Assembly (NCBI RefSeq): GCF_019168305.1
Contig: NZ_JAHTBI010000004.1
Span: 1-64,000, forward strand
Source: Pseudomonas aegrilactucae
Lineage (GTDB): Bacteria > Pseudomonadota > Gammaproteobacteria > Pseudomonadales > Pseudomonadaceae
DNA length: 64,000 bases
Direction: 5' to 3'
Part shown: positions 44,253 through 55,578 of the stretch, piece after piece
Layout: each line of letters starts with the position of its first letter
Numbering within the stretch: the stretch's first letter is position 1
Notes under the pieces: generated by a model
The model's input: the letters and a program-made list of their open reading frames with translations, nothing else
Told to the model about the DNA's origin: nothing
The model's database searches: none
Translations under genes and position numbers: made by a program

Positions 44253-44762
44253 TCAGCCCAACGGCAACTGCCGGCCATGCCAGGCGAAGGCCACCGGTGC
44301 CAGCACCTGATCGATCTGCGCCTCGTCCCACAGCTGCGCCATGGGTTTGCCGACACCCGGGTGCACCAGGTTCGGCGCAATCAGCGACAGCGGCCACAGC
44401 ACGAAGGCATTCTTGAGGATTTCGGCGCGCGGCAGCACCAGCCCGTCGAAACTGCCGTGCAGATCGCCGTACATCAACACGTCGATGTCCAGCGGCAGGC
44501 CCTTGCGTTCAGGTGCATAGCGGCCGTTGTCGGCCTCGATGAACTTCAGGCGCCGGTCCAGCTCCAGCAGCGGCAGCGCAGTCAGACCGGTGACTACCAG
44601 ATTGAAGAATGGCCCGCTCTTGATGCCCACCGGCTCGCTCTCGAACACCGTCGAACAGCGCATGTCCTGCAGCAACACCGCCAGCGCATCCAAGCCCGCA
44701 CTCAGGCGCAGCTCGCGCTCGCTGTTGCTGCCCAGGCCTAGGTATACCGGGGTCAGAGACAT
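44253..44762 (-). CDS. folK: 2-amino-4-hydroxy-6-hydroxymethyldihydropteridine diphosphokinase
   Basis: HPPK transfers pyrophosphate to 6-hydroxymethyl-dihydropterin in folate synthesis. The 169-residue protein has LGLGSNSERE near the start and the metal-binding LDIDVLMYGD (RKGLPLDIDVLMYG). Its start lies inside the last 10 bases of folB. Pseudomonads often carry a second folK near panBC, so this may not be the only copy. Confidence 0.94.
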   Translation of the reverse strand: MSLTPVYLGLGSNSERELRLSAGLDALAVLLQDMRCSTVFESEPVGIKSGPFFNLVVTGLTALPLLELDRRLKFIEADNGRYAPERKGLPLDIDVLMYGDLHGSFDGLVLPRAEILKNAFVLWPLSLIAPNLVHPGVGKPMAQLWDEAQIDQVLAPVAFAWHGRQLPLG

Positions 44763-45106
44763 CCGCGCTCGATCTCCACGCCCACCCCGCTGGCGGCCGC
44801 GACGGCGCCAGGCTTGGTCAGCTTCAACTGCAGCCAGGGAATCTGGAATTCGTCCATCAGCACCTTGGCCAGGCGCTCGGCGAAGGTTTCGACCAGCTCG
44901 AACTGGGCCTGCTCGGCAAATGCCTGGATACGCGCGGACACGCTGGCGTAGTCCAGGGCCAGGCTCAGGTCGTCACCGGCCGCTGCCGGGCGGTTGTCCC
45001 AGGCGAACCGCAGGTCCAGGCGCAGGCACTGACGAATGCCGCGCTCCCAGTCATAGGCGCCGATCACGGTGTCGACTTCCAGCCCTTCGATGAACACTCT
45101 GTCCAA
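44753..45106 (-). CDS. folB: Dihydroneopterin aldolase
   Basis: Cleaves dihydroneopterin to 6-hydroxymethyl-dihydropterin, the step before FolK. The 117-residue protein has [20 protein letters not shown] and the conserved catalytic E/K pattern ([23 protein letters not shown]). No ATG fits: the start is probably the TTG at 45106, with GGAGAG 6 bases upstream and the conserved DRVFIEG right after it. An in-frame ATG-less extension to 45130 is less likely. Confidence 0.92.
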   Translation of the reverse strand: MDRVFIEGLEVDTVIGAYDWERGIRQCLRLDLRFAWDNRPAAAGDDLSLALDYASVSARIQAFAEQAQFELVETFAERLAKVLMDEFQIPWLQLKLTKPGAVAAASGVGVEIERGCL

Positions 45107-45180
45107 GCACTTCTCTCCACAGCACGACAAGGGCGCCTTGCGCCGCTAGAATCAGGGCGTCCTCGCCCGGAATAGTTAGC

Positions 45181-45750
45181 ATGTTTTGGTTACTGGCGCT
45201 GCTCGCCTACCTGCTCGGCTCGCTGTCCTTCGCCATTGTTCTCAGTCGCCTGAGCGGCAGCCCCGACCCGCGCGCCTGCGGCTCCGGCAATGCCGGCGCC
45301 ACCAACATGCTGCGCCTGGCCGGTCGCAAGCTGGCGATCCTGACCCTGCTGGGCGACCTGTGCAAGGGCTTGTTGCCCGTGCTGATCGCCAGCCTGATCG
45401 GCCTGAGCCTGCAACAGCAAGCCTGGATCGGCCTGTGCGCGGTGATCGGCCACCTGCTCCCGCTGTACTTTCGCTTTCGCGGCGGCAAGGGCGTGGCCAC
45501 TGCCGCCGGCATGCTGCTGGGCCTGTATCCGCCGGCCGCGCTGCTGGCCATCTGCGCCTGGCTGCTGACCTTCTACCTCACCCGCACCAGTTCGCTGGCG
45601 GCGCTGATCGCCACGCCCCTGACCCTGCCATTGCTGGCCTGGCGCGAACCTGAGGCGCTGCTGCCGATCAGCGTACTGACCGCGCTCATCGTGTGGCGCC
45701 ATCGCGGCAATCTACGCGACCTGTTTGCCGGGCGCGAACGGCATTTCTGA
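45181..45750 (+). CDS. plsY: Glycerol-3-phosphate acyltransferase PlsY
   Basis: Inner-membrane enzyme that acylates glycerol-3-P from acyl-phosphate. The 189-residue protein has five predicted helices and the three family motifs: [27 protein letters not shown] and the C-terminal [13 protein letters not shown]. It is divergent from folB and convergent with tsaD. Confidence 0.96.
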   Translation: MFWLLALLAYLLGSLSFAIVLSRLSGSPDPRACGSGNAGATNMLRLAGRKLAILTLLGDLCKGLLPVLIASLIGLSLQQQAWIGLCAVIGHLLPLYFRFRGGKGVATAAGMLLGLYPPAALLAICAWLLTFYLTRTSSLAALIATPLTLPLLAWREPEALLPISVLTALIVWRHRGNLRDLFAGRERHF

Positions 45751-45776
45751 ACCTCGCGCATGAACCCTGTTCAGGT

Positions 45777-46802
45777 CTACAGCGGCTGCAACTGCTCCAT
45801 CGGCCAGCGTGCCTGCACGCTGATCGCCAGGGTTTCCTGCTGCCCGGCCACCAGGCGCTGGCAGCCGGCGTAGGCGATCATCGCGCCATTGTCGGTGCAG
45901 AACTCGGGGCGAGCGTAGAACACATTGCCCTTGAGCCCGGCCAGCATGTCCTCGAGCGAGGCGCGCAACGCCTTGTTGGCACTCACGCCCCCCGCGATCA
46001 CCAGGCGCTTGAGCCCGGCCTGCTTGAGCGCACGCTTGCACTTGATGGTCAAAGTCTCCACCACTGCCTGCTGGAAGGCCAGAGCGATGTCGCTGCGGGT
46101 TTGCTCGCCGTCGTCCCCGGCACGCTGGCACTGCTGCCAGGTGTTGAGGGCCGAGGTCTTGAGGCCGCTGAAACTGAATTCGAGCCCTGGACGGTCGGTC
46201 ATCGGCCGCGGGAAGCTGAAGCGCCCCGCCACGCCCTGCTGCGCCAGGCGCGCGATCTCCGGGCCACCTGGATAATTGAGCCCCATCATCTTGGCAGTCT
46301 TGTCAAATGCCTCGCCTGCCGCATCGTCCAGGGTCTCGCCCAGCAGCGCGTAGCGGCCGATGCCATCCACGCGCACCAGCTGGGTGTGCCCCCCCGACAC
46401 CAACAAGGCGACGAACGGGAATTCCGGTGGCTGCGCCTCCAGCATCGGGGCCAGCAGGTGGCCCTCCATGTGGTGCACGCCCAGGGCCGGAATGCCCCAG
46501 GCGAAGGCCAGTGCCTGGGCGCAGGACGCCCCCACCAGCAACGCGCCGACAAGCCCGGGGCCCGCGGTGTAGGCGATGGCATCGATCTCGGTGGCCACGC
46601 AGTCGGCCTCGGCCAGCACCTGGCGGATCAACGGCAGCATGCGCTTGACGTGATCTCGCGAGGCCAGCTCCGGCACCACGCCGCCATAGGCACGGTGCAG
46701 GTCGATCTGACTGAACAATGCATCGGCCAGCAGGCCGCGTTCACTGTCGTATAATGCGACGCCGGTCTCGTCGCAGGATGTTTCCAATCCCAGTACTAGC
46801 AT
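45777..46802 (-). CDS. tsaD: tRNA N6-threonylcarbamoyladenosine transferase TsaD
   Basis: Catalytic subunit that makes t6A37 in ANN-decoding tRNAs with TsaB/TsaE. The 341-residue ASKHA-fold protein has the Fe-binding HHMEGH motif (H111 and H115), [11 protein letters not shown] at the start and SGGHTQLV. It is divergent from rpsU (202 bp), the usual arrangement in gammaproteobacteria. Confidence 0.97.
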   Translation of the reverse strand: MLVLGLETSCDETGVALYDSERGLLADALFSQIDLHRAYGGVVPELASRDHVKRMLPLIRQVLAEADCVATEIDAIAYTAGPGLVGALLVGASCAQALAFAWGIPALGVHHMEGHLLAPMLEAQPPEFPFVALLVSGGHTQLVRVDGIGRYALLGETLDDAAGEAFDKTAKMMGLNYPGGPEIARLAQQGVAGRFSFPRPMTDRPGLEFSFSGLKTSALNTWQQCQRAGDDGEQTRSDIALAFQQAVVETLTIKCKRALKQAGLKRLVIAGGVSANKALRASLEDMLAGLKGNVFYARPEFCTDNGAMIAYAGCQRLVAGQQETLAISVQARWPMEQLQPL

Positions 46803-47004
46803 GGGTTTGCGCCTTGTTGGGGCTGAATTCGAAGGCGCGCATGATAGTCCTCGCTCCCGGTGCCGACCAGCGGTTTTCGATCAGAGGCTTTGCATTCGGG
46901 CCAGCTAAGGGTTAACATCCGCAACCCTTAAAAACCGACGTTCTCCAGTGCACATATTTGCCACGAGTTCGTTGACCCCCGGTAATGAATGAAGGTAGCT
47001 CTGG

Positions 47005-47220
47005 ATGCCAGCCGTCAAAGTTAAAGAGAACGAACCCTTCGACGTAGCTCTGCGTCGTTTCAAGCGCTCCTGCGAAAAAGCCGGTGTACTGGCTGAAGTT
47101 CGTAGCCGCGAATTTTACGAGAAGCCAACTTCTGAGCGTAAGCGCAAAGCAGCAGCCGCTGTCAAACGCCACGCCAAGAAAGTTCAGCGCGAACAGCGCC
47201 GCGCCGTTCGTCTGTACTAA
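47005..47220 (+). CDS. rpsU: 30S ribosomal protein S21
   Basis: The 71-residue basic ribosomal protein begins [20 protein letters not shown] and ends in an Arg/Lys-rich helix. It is the first gene of the rpsU-dnaG-rpoD macromolecular synthesis operon. AAGGT lies about 9 bases upstream of the ATG. An inverted repeat AAGGGTT/AACCCTT (46907-46929) lies in the upstream region. Confidence 0.98.
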
Positions 47221-47544
47221 TACAGACGTTCGTCGCCAACTTCTGTCATGCCCGGTGCAAGCCGGGCTGTCGGCGGTTGATGCTGCTTCCTCTGGCCTGG
47301 ACCTTCGGGTCAAGATGCCTGAGATGCCCAAACTGCTCTGCAGCAAGGGCAAGCCTGCCTTAAACGTCAGACCTGGCCTTACCGCCAGCAGTGCACGTCA
47401 CCCCTGACGAGCCTTTACCGGCTGCAGACGAGCACACCCCTTCCCTACTACGTTGTGTTACGTCATTCGAGCTTGCATCGGATGCGTCGCTGTTCCCGCA
47501 GCATTAGCGATTACACTTGATTGTCGCCTGATGACGAGAGTGCC
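47221..47544 (+). other. rpsU-dnaG intergenic region
   Basis: 324 bp without an open frame of merit. The clearest structure is the hairpin GCCCGG-N6-CCGGGC at 47250-47267, 30 bases after the rpsU stop. It lacks a T-run and fits a partial terminator or processing site, as known between rpsU and dnaG in E. coli. No convincing promoter or small ORF is seen in the rest. Confidence 0.5.
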
Positions 47545-49525
47545 ATGGCCGGGCTGATTCCCCAGAGTTTTATCGACGACCTTCTCAACCGCACCGACAT
47601 CGTCGACGTGGTGAGTTCGCGCGTAAACCTGAAAAAGGCTGGCAAGAACCACACCGCCTGCTGCCCGTTCCACAAGGAGAAAACCCCCTCCTTCAGCGTC
47701 AGCCCCGACAAGCAGTTCTACTACTGCTTCGGTTGCGGCGCAGGTGGCAACGCCCTCGGCTTCATCATGGACCACGACAACCTGGACTTCCCCCAGGCCG
47801 TCGAAGAGCTGGCCAAGGCGGCCGGCATGGAAGTGCCGCGCGAAGAAAGCAGCCGCGGGCAGCACAAACCCCGCCAGCCTACCGATTCGCCACTGTACCC
47901 GCTGCTCGAAGCGGCCGCCGAGTTCTATCGCCAGGCCCTCAAGAGCCACCCGACGCGCCGCTCGGCCGTGGAGTACCTCAAGGGCCGCGGCCTGTCCGGC
48001 GAGATCGCCCGCGACTTCGGCCTGGGCTTCGCGCCACCGGGCTGGGACAACCTGTTCAAGCACCTGAGCAGCGATACCCTGCAGCAGAAGGCCATGATCG
48101 ATGCCGGCCTGCTGATCGAGAACGCCGAAAGCGGCAAGCGCTACGACCGCTTCCGCGACCGCGTGATGTTCCCTATCCGCGACAGCCGCGGCCGGGTGAT
48201 CGCCTTTGGCGGCCGGGTACTGGGCGACGACAAGCCCAAGTACCTGAACTCTCCGGAAACCCCGGTGTTCCACAAGGGCCAGGAGCTGTACGGCCTCTAT
48301 GAGGCGCGCAAGTTCAACCGCAACCTCGACGAAATCATCGTGGTCGAAGGCTACATGGACGTCATCGCGCTGGCCCAGCAAGGCCTGCGCAATGCCGTCG
48401 CCACCCTGGGCACCGCCACCAGCGAAGAGCACCTCAAGCGCCTGTTCAGGGTCGTACCGAGCGTACTGTTCTGCTTCGACGGTGACCAGGCCGGCCGCAA
48501 CGCCGCCTGGCGCGCCCTCGAAGCCACGCTGTCGAGCCTGCAGGACGGACGCAAGGCGCGCTTCCTGTTCCTGCCCGAAGGCGAAGACCCCGACACCCTG
48601 GTACGCGCCGAAGGCACCGACGCCTTCCGCGCCCGCATCAACCAGCATGCCCAGCCGCTGGCCGACTACTTCTTCCAGCAACTGACCGAAGAAGCCGACC
48701 CGCGTTCACTCGAAGGCAAGGCGCACATGGTCACCCTGGCCGCGCCGCTGATCGACAAAGTACCCGGTGCCAACCTCAAGGCGCTGATGCGCAATCGCCT
48801 CAAGGAAATCACCGGGCTGGACCTGCAGCAGGCCGAGCAGGTCGCCCACAGCGCCCCCGGCGATGCGCCGCCCGCGTACGACCCGGGCATCGACTACGAT
48901 GCGATGCCCGAGTACAGCCCCGACTACGGCGACTTCCACCAGGCCGAGCATTTCCAGCCGCAACAGCAGCAATGGGCGCCGAACGCCGGCGGGCAGAAAA
49001 AAAAAGTGGGAAGGCAAACCCTGGGACAGGAAGGGCAAGCCGTGGGACAAGAACGGCAAGCGCGACTTCCAGCCGCCGCGGGTGCCGACCTCGGTCGAGC
49101 CGCCAACCTTGAGCGCCCTGCGCACCTTGATGCACCACCCGCAGCTGGCCAAGAAAGTCGAGGACGCCAGCCACTTCGCAGCCGAAGAGCATGTGTATGC
49201 CCAGTTGCTGGTGGCCCTGCTCGAAGCCTTGCAAAAGAATCCTGAGCTACGCTCACTACAGCTGATCGCGCGCTGGCACGGCACCGAACAGGGCCGATTA
49301 CTGCGTGCATTGGCGGAAAAGGAATGGCTGATCGATGCCGACAACCTTGAACAACAGTTTTTCGACACCATAACTAGGCTGTCGACGCGCCAGCGTGAAC
49401 AAAAGCTGGATAAATTGCTCAAAAAAGCGAGAGCAAGCGGATTGGACGCCGACGAGCAAAAACAGCTCGTCGAGCTGCTACAGCGGAATGTTCCCGCACA
49501 AACCCCGACCTCAACTGGCGCGTGA
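47545..49525 (+). pseudogene. dnaG: DNA primase DnaG, frameshifted by one extra A
   Basis: Synthesises RNA primers for replication; essential. The repaired protein is about 659 residues: CHC2 zinc finger (C40, H43, C61, C64), TOPRIM core (IIVVEGYMDVIAL, FDGDQAGR) and a C-terminal DnaB-binding domain. A run of nine A (48997-49005) after residue Q484 sends frame 0 to a stop at 49245 (566 residues). The conserved tail (WEGKPWDRKGKPWD... ALLEALQKNPELR) continues in the +1 frame to 49525. One base less restores it. A sequencing error is likely, but A9 is also a known substrate for transcriptional slippage. Confidence 0.92.
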
Positions 49526-49539
49526 GGTCCTAGCTCGGG

Positions 49540-49545
49540 TATAAT
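49540..49545 (+). promoter_or_regulatory. Candidate -10 element upstream of rpoD
   Basis: A perfect TATAAT in the dnaG-rpoD gap, 48 bp before the rpoD ATG. No good -35 lies 16-18 bp upstream, so this is a weak prediction of an internal promoter for rpoD. Confidence 0.3.
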
Positions 49546-49592
49546 CCTCGGCTTGTTTTTTGCCCGCCAAGACCTTCAGTGGATAGGGTGTT

Positions 49593-51446
<1,854 letters not shown>

Positions 51447-51451
51447 TGACG

Positions 51452-51479
51452 AACCCCGGCCCAGGCCGGGGTTTTTCTT
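51452..51479 (+). terminator. Terminator of rpsU-dnaG-rpoD
   Basis: GC-rich stem AACCCCGGCC/GGCCGGGGTT (51452-51473) with a short loop, followed by TTTTTCTTT, 6 bp after the rpoD stop. Typical Rho-independent terminator. Confidence 0.93.
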
Positions 51480-51572
51480 TTCTGCACCCGCATCTTTAAG
51501 CCTTTGGCGACTGGCCCTTGGGCGAAAGGCACGTCTACACTCGAACCAACCCACTTGTGTGACGAGGCCGCT

Positions 51573-54500
51573 ATGCCCAGACTGCCGGCCCTTATGCTGC
51601 ACCTCCTGCTGGTCTGGAGTGCAACGGCCGGCGCCTTGACCCTGACCGACGAAGAGCAGGCCTGGCTCAGCGCACACCCGCAGCTGCGCCTGGGCGTCGA
51701 CGCCTCATGGCCACCGTTCGAATACCGGGACCAGGAGGGCCGCTACCAGGGATTGGCCGCCGACTACATTGCCGTGATCCAGAAGCGTCTGGGCACAACC
51801 TTCACGCCGATCGAACCGGTCAGTTGGTCGGCGGTGCTCGAACAGGCCCGGCACAACAAGCTGGACCTGCTGCCAGGCGTGATGTCCACTCCCGAGCGCC
51901 AGGGCTACCTTGCCTTCACCCGCCCCTACCTGGACTTCCCCATCGTGATCCTTGCCCATGAGGGCGGCCCAAAACCGCGCGACCTCAAAGGCCTGTACGG
52001 GCTGAAGGTGGCCGTGGTGGAGAACTACGCGCCCCACGAATTGCTGCGCACCCACCACCCCGACCTCAACCTGGTGGCCCTGCCCAATGTCAGCTCGGCC
52101 CTTCAGGCCCTGGCCACCGACGAAGTCGATGCGGTCGTCGGCGACCTCGCCTCGAGTGTCTGGAGCCTGCGCCAGCTAAGGCTCGAAGGGCTCTACGTCA
52201 GTGGAGAAACACCCTACCGCTATCAACTGGCGATGGCCGTGCCACGCGAGCAGAAGATGCTGGTCGGCATTCTCGACAAGGTGCTTTCCGACATGAGCCC
52301 GGCCGAGGTCAATGATATCCAGGAACGCTGGGTGGGCAAGGTCCTGGACAACCGCAACCTGTGGCACGACCTGCTGCTCTACGGCCTGCCCGGCGTTCTG
52401 GTGCTGGTGGCCATCCTCGCCGCCGTGATCCGCGTGAACCGTCGGCTCAGCTCCGAAATTTCTCGACGCATCGCCCTGGAACAGGAATTGCGCAGCAGCG
52501 AGTACCACTACCGCGGCCTGGTCGAAAGCCTCTCGGCGATTGCCTGGGAAGCCGACGCCAACAACTTCACCTACAGCTACGTATCGCCGCATGCCGAGCA
52601 ACTGCTCGGCTATCCGGTCAGCCAATGGCACAAGGCAGGCTTCTGGCGCGACATCCTGCACCCGGACGACGCCTTGTGGGCGCAGGCCTATTGCGACAGC
52701 GAAACCGCAGCAGGGCGCGACCACAGCCTCGACTACCGGGTGATTCGCGCCGACGGCAGCATCCTCTGGGTGCGCGACATCGTCAGCCTCATCGAGCACG
52801 GGCCCACCCCGGTGATGCGCGGGCTGATGATCGACATCAGTGAAACCAAGAACACCGAACAGGCCCTGCGCCTGTCCGAACAGAAGTTTGCCTCGGTGTT
52901 CCAGCAATGCCCGGACATCCTGCTCATCGCACGGGTCAGCGACGGCTGCCTGCTGGAGGTGAACGAGGCGTTCGAAGAGCAGATCGGCATGAGCCAGGAC
53001 CAGGTGATCGGCCGCACCGCCACCGAGCTCAACCTGTGGGGCATCGAGGGTGCAGGCCCTGGCGTGCTGCAGCGCTTGCAGGCAGGCAATATCCGCAACC
53101 TGGAAATGCCCTTCCGGCGCAGCAACGGCCAGGTGTTCACCGGCCTCACCTCGGCCGAGATCTTCGACCTGGACAACACGCCGGCGCTGGTGGTGGCGGT
53201 GCGCGACATCAGCCAGTTGAAACACACTCAGGAGCAGTTGCAAACCTCCGAGGAAAAATTCGCCAAGGCCTTCCATGCCTCGCCCGACGGCCTGCTGCTG
53301 TCACGTCAGAGCGACGGCCTGCTGCTCGAAGTGAACGACGGGTTCTGCCGCCTGACCGGCTTCGACAGCCACCTCTCGCTGGACCACACCTCCCTGGACC
53401 TGGGTATCTGGGTCGACCTGAACGAGCGCCGTACCCTGCTCGAACAGTTGAAAAAGAACGGCTTCGTGCGTGACTTCAGTTGCCACATACGCCGGGCAGA
53501 TGGGCAGATCCGCCTGTGCGAACTGTCGGCACGACCACTGCCGATTGCCGGTGTCGACTGCATGCTGACCATTGCCCGCGACATCACCGAACGGCACCTG
53601 ATGCAGGAAAAGCTGCAACTGGCAGCCACCGTCTTCGAAAATACCGCCGAAGGCGTACTGATCACCGACATCGACCAGCACATCAGCGCGGTCAACCGTG
53701 CCTTCAGCGAGATCACCGGCTACAGCGAGTTCGAAGCCCTCGGGCAGACCCCGCGCCTGCTCGCCTCTGGCCAGCACGACAGCGCGTTCTATGCCGCACT
53801 GTGGCACCAGTTGACCGCCGAAGGCCACTGGCAGGGCGAAATCCAGAACCGGCGCAAGAATGGCGAACTCTACCCGGCCTGGCTGACCATCAGCGCGGTA
53901 CGCAACCACGAACGCGCCATCACCCATTTCGTGGCGGTGTTCGCCGACATCTCCAGCCTCAAGCATGCCCAGGCCAAGCTTGATTACCAGGCGCACCACG
54001 ACCCGCTGACCGGCCTGCCCAACCGCACCCTGTTCGAGAGCCGGCTGCTGGCCGCGCTCAACTGCGCGCAGGCTTCCAGCCGCCAGGGCGCGGTATTGTT
54101 CCTGGACCTGGACCGTTTCAAGCACATCAACGACAGCCTGGGCCACCCGGTCGGCGACCTGCTGCTCAAGGCCATTGCCCAGCGCCTGAAGGAGCAGGTG
54201 CGCGATATCGATACCGTGGCGCGGCTAGGCGGTGACGAGTTCATCATCCTGCTGCCCGGCCTGCACCAGGCCAGTGATGCCGAACACATCGCCAACAAGC
54301 TGCTGGCGTGCTTCGGTGCGCCGTTCCAGGCCGGCGAGCACGAGTTCTTCACCAGTGCCAGCATCGGTACCAGCCTGTACCCGCAGGACGGCACCGACGT
54401 AGCCTCGCTGATCCGCAACGCGGATGCAGCGATGTACCGGTCCAAGGCCAAGGGGCGCAACCGCGTCGAGAGCTACACCCGCGACCTCACGGCCCAGGCG

Positions 54501-55316
54501 GCAGAGCGGATTGCCCTGGAGCATGAACTGCGCCGGGCCATCGAGCGCAACGAGCTGACCTTGAGCTACCAACCCAAGTTCAGCCTCAAGACCCAGAGCC
54601 TGGTGGGTGCCGAAGCGCTGATTCGCTGGCATCACCCGACCTTTGGCGACGTACCACCGGAGCACTTCATCCCGTTGGCCGAAGAGAACGGCATGATCCT
54701 GCAACTGGGTGACTGGGTACTGGAGCAAGCGTGTCGGCAGATGCAGGTGTGGAAACAGCACTACCGCACGTTCGGGCCGCTGTCGGTCAACCTGGCAGGC
54801 GCCCAGTTGCGTCAGCCGCTGCTGGTCAAACGCATCGAGCAACTGCTCAAGACCCACCAGCTCAAGGCCGGCGAGCTGCAACTGGAGATCACCGAGAACT
54901 TCATCATGAGCCAGGCCGAAGAGGCCCTGGCCATCCTGCATCAGCTCAAGCGCCTGGGCGTGCAGTTGGCGATCGACGACTTCGGCACCGGCTATTCCTC
55001 GCTCAGCTACCTCAAGCGCCTGCCGCTGGACATCCTCAAGATCGACCAGTCGTTCATCCGCGGCCTGCCGGATGACCCGCATGACGCGGCGATTGCGCGG
55101 GCGATCATTGCGCTGGGGCGCAGCATGCAATTGACCATCATTGCCGAGGGTGTGGAGACCCAGGCGCAGCAGCAGTTTCTGGCGGCCGAAGGGTGCGAAC
55201 AGATCCAGGGTTACATCGTCAGCCTGCCGTTGCCGGCGGCGGAATTTGCCGCGACCTTTCTGCGTCGGGCAGTTTCGGATCTTTCGGATAGCACAGCCTC
55301 GAAACCCTCGCTATAA
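51573..55316 (+). CDS. Periplasmic-binding-domain sensor with PAS, GGDEF and EAL domains (dual cyclic-di-GMP enzyme)
   Basis: 1247 residues. A signal peptide and an SBP_bac_3-type periplasmic domain (about 25-250, LRLGVDASWPPFEYRD) are followed by a transmembrane helix (about 268-288) and about four PAS modules (300-830). GGDEF is intact at 886-890 with RLGGDEF, and EAL is intact at 1014-1016, with LEITENF, DDFGTGYSS, KIDQSFI and AEGVET present. Both a cyclase and a phosphodiesterase are therefore predicted active. The periplasmic domain implies control by a small molecule. It stands alone after the rpoD terminator. The ATG at 51573 begins the signal peptide. Confidence 0.94.
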   Translation: MPRLPALMLHLLLVWSATAGALTLTDEEQAWLSAHPQLRLGVDASWPPFEYRDQEGRYQGLAADYIAVIQKRLGTTFTPIEPVSWSAVLEQARHNKLDLLPGVMSTPERQGYLAFTRPYLDFPIVILAHEGGPKPRDLKGLYGLKVAVVENYAPHELLRTHHPDLNLVALPNVSSALQALATDEVDAVVGDLASSVWSLRQLRLEGLYVSGETPYRYQLAMAVPREQKMLVGILDKVLSDMSPAEVNDIQERWVGKVLDNRNLWHDLLLYGLPGVLVLVAILAAVIRVNRRLSSEISRRIALEQELRSSEYHYRGLVESLSAIAWEADANNFTYSYVSPHAEQLLGYPVSQWHKAGFWRDILHPDDALWAQAYCDSETAAGRDHSLDYRVIRADGSILWVRDIVSLIEHGPTPVMRGLMIDISETKNTEQALRLSEQKFASVFQQCPDILLIARVSDGCLLEVNEAFEEQIGMSQDQVIGRTATELNLWGIEGAGPGVLQRLQAGNIRNLEMPFRRSNGQVFTGLTSAEIFDLDNTPALVVAVRDISQLKHTQEQLQTSEEKFAKAFHASPDGLLLSRQSDGLLLEVNDGFCRLTGFDSHLSLDHTSLDLGIWVDLNERRTLLEQLKKNGFVRDFSCHIRRADGQIRLCELSARPLPIAGVDCMLTIARDITERHLMQEKLQLAATVFENTAEGVLITDIDQHISAVNRAFSEITGYSEFEALGQTPRLLASGQHDSAFYAALWHQLTAEGHWQGEIQNRRKNGELYPAWLTISAVRNHERAITHFVAVFADISSLKHAQAKLDYQAHHDPLTGLPNRTLFESRLLAALNCAQASSRQGAVLFLDLDRFKHINDSLGHPVGDLLLKAIAQRLKEQVRDIDTVARLGGDEFIILLPGLHQASDAEHIANKLLACFGAPFQAGEHEFFTSASIGTSLYPQDGTDVASLIRNADAAMYRSKAKGRNRVESYTRDLTAQAAERIALEHELRRAIERNELTLSYQPKFSLKTQSLVGAEALIRWHHPTFGDVPPEHFIPLAEENGMILQLGDWVLEQACRQMQVWKQHYRTFGPLSVNLAGAQLRQPLLVKRIEQLLKTHQLKAGELQLEITENFIMSQAEEALAILHQLKRLGVQLAIDDFGTGYSSLSYLKRLPLDILKIDQSFIRGLPDDPHDAAIARAIIALGRSMQLTIIAEGVETQAQQQFLAAEGCEQIQGYIVSLPLPAAEFAATFLRRAVSDLSDSTASKPSL

Positions 55317-55329
55317 TCCGCGTCCACTG

Positions 55330-55406
55330 GGGCCTATAGCTCAGTTGGTTAGAGCAGAGGACTCATAATCCTTTGGTCCACGGTTCAAGTCCGTGTGGGC
55401 CCACCA
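55330..55406 (+). tRNA. tRNA with CAU anticodon, probably tRNA-Ile2 (lysidine)
   Basis: A 77-nt cloverleaf with encoded CCA. The acceptor stem GGGCCTA pairs with TGGGCCC, the D arm is TAGCTCAGTTGGTTAGAGC, the anticodon loop CTCATAA has anticodon CAT, and the T arm contains GGTTCAAGTCC. The acceptor pairs C4-G69 and C5-G68 are those TilS uses to tell tRNA-Ile2 from elongator tRNA-Met, so I call it Ile2 reading AUA. Automatic annotation may call it tRNA-Met. Confidence 0.9.
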
Positions 55407-55411
55407 TACTC

Positions 55412-55440
55412 AAAGCCGCGCATCGCGCGGCTTTTGCGTT
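55412..55440 (+). terminator. Terminator after tRNA-Ile2
   Basis: A 9-bp stem AAAGCCGCG/CGCGGCTTT (55412-55420 with 55426-55434) followed by TGCGTTT. Rho-independent form. Confidence 0.85.
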
Positions 55441-55485
55441 TCTAGCGTAGCGGCGTTGCTGCCTGTGCTACCCAATAAGCGACGG

Positions 55486-55548
55486 TGAGCCGAATAATCA
55501 TCGTAATCGGCTCATGTAATGAGCCGAATAGCCGCTCTGATCGGCTCA
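55486..55548. repeat. Tandem 8-bp inverted repeats TGAGCCGA/TCGGCTCA
   Basis: TGAGCCGA at 55486-55493 and 55520-55527, and its complement TCGGCTCA at 55507-55514 and 55541-55548. They can fold as two side-by-side hairpins, or as one hairpin from the middle two copies (loop TGTAA). Located between the tRNA terminator and the 3' end of the esterase gene. Confidence 0.75.
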
Positions 55549-55578
55549 CCAAGTGGGTCGGTCCCAACGTGCCGCCCC

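Noticed and set aside
46907-46929. AAGGGTT/AACCCTT inverted repeat upstream of rpsU as a terminator
   Set aside because: It is followed by A on the plus strand, and its T-run lies on the wrong side on the minus strand. At most it is an operator or promoter-region palindrome.
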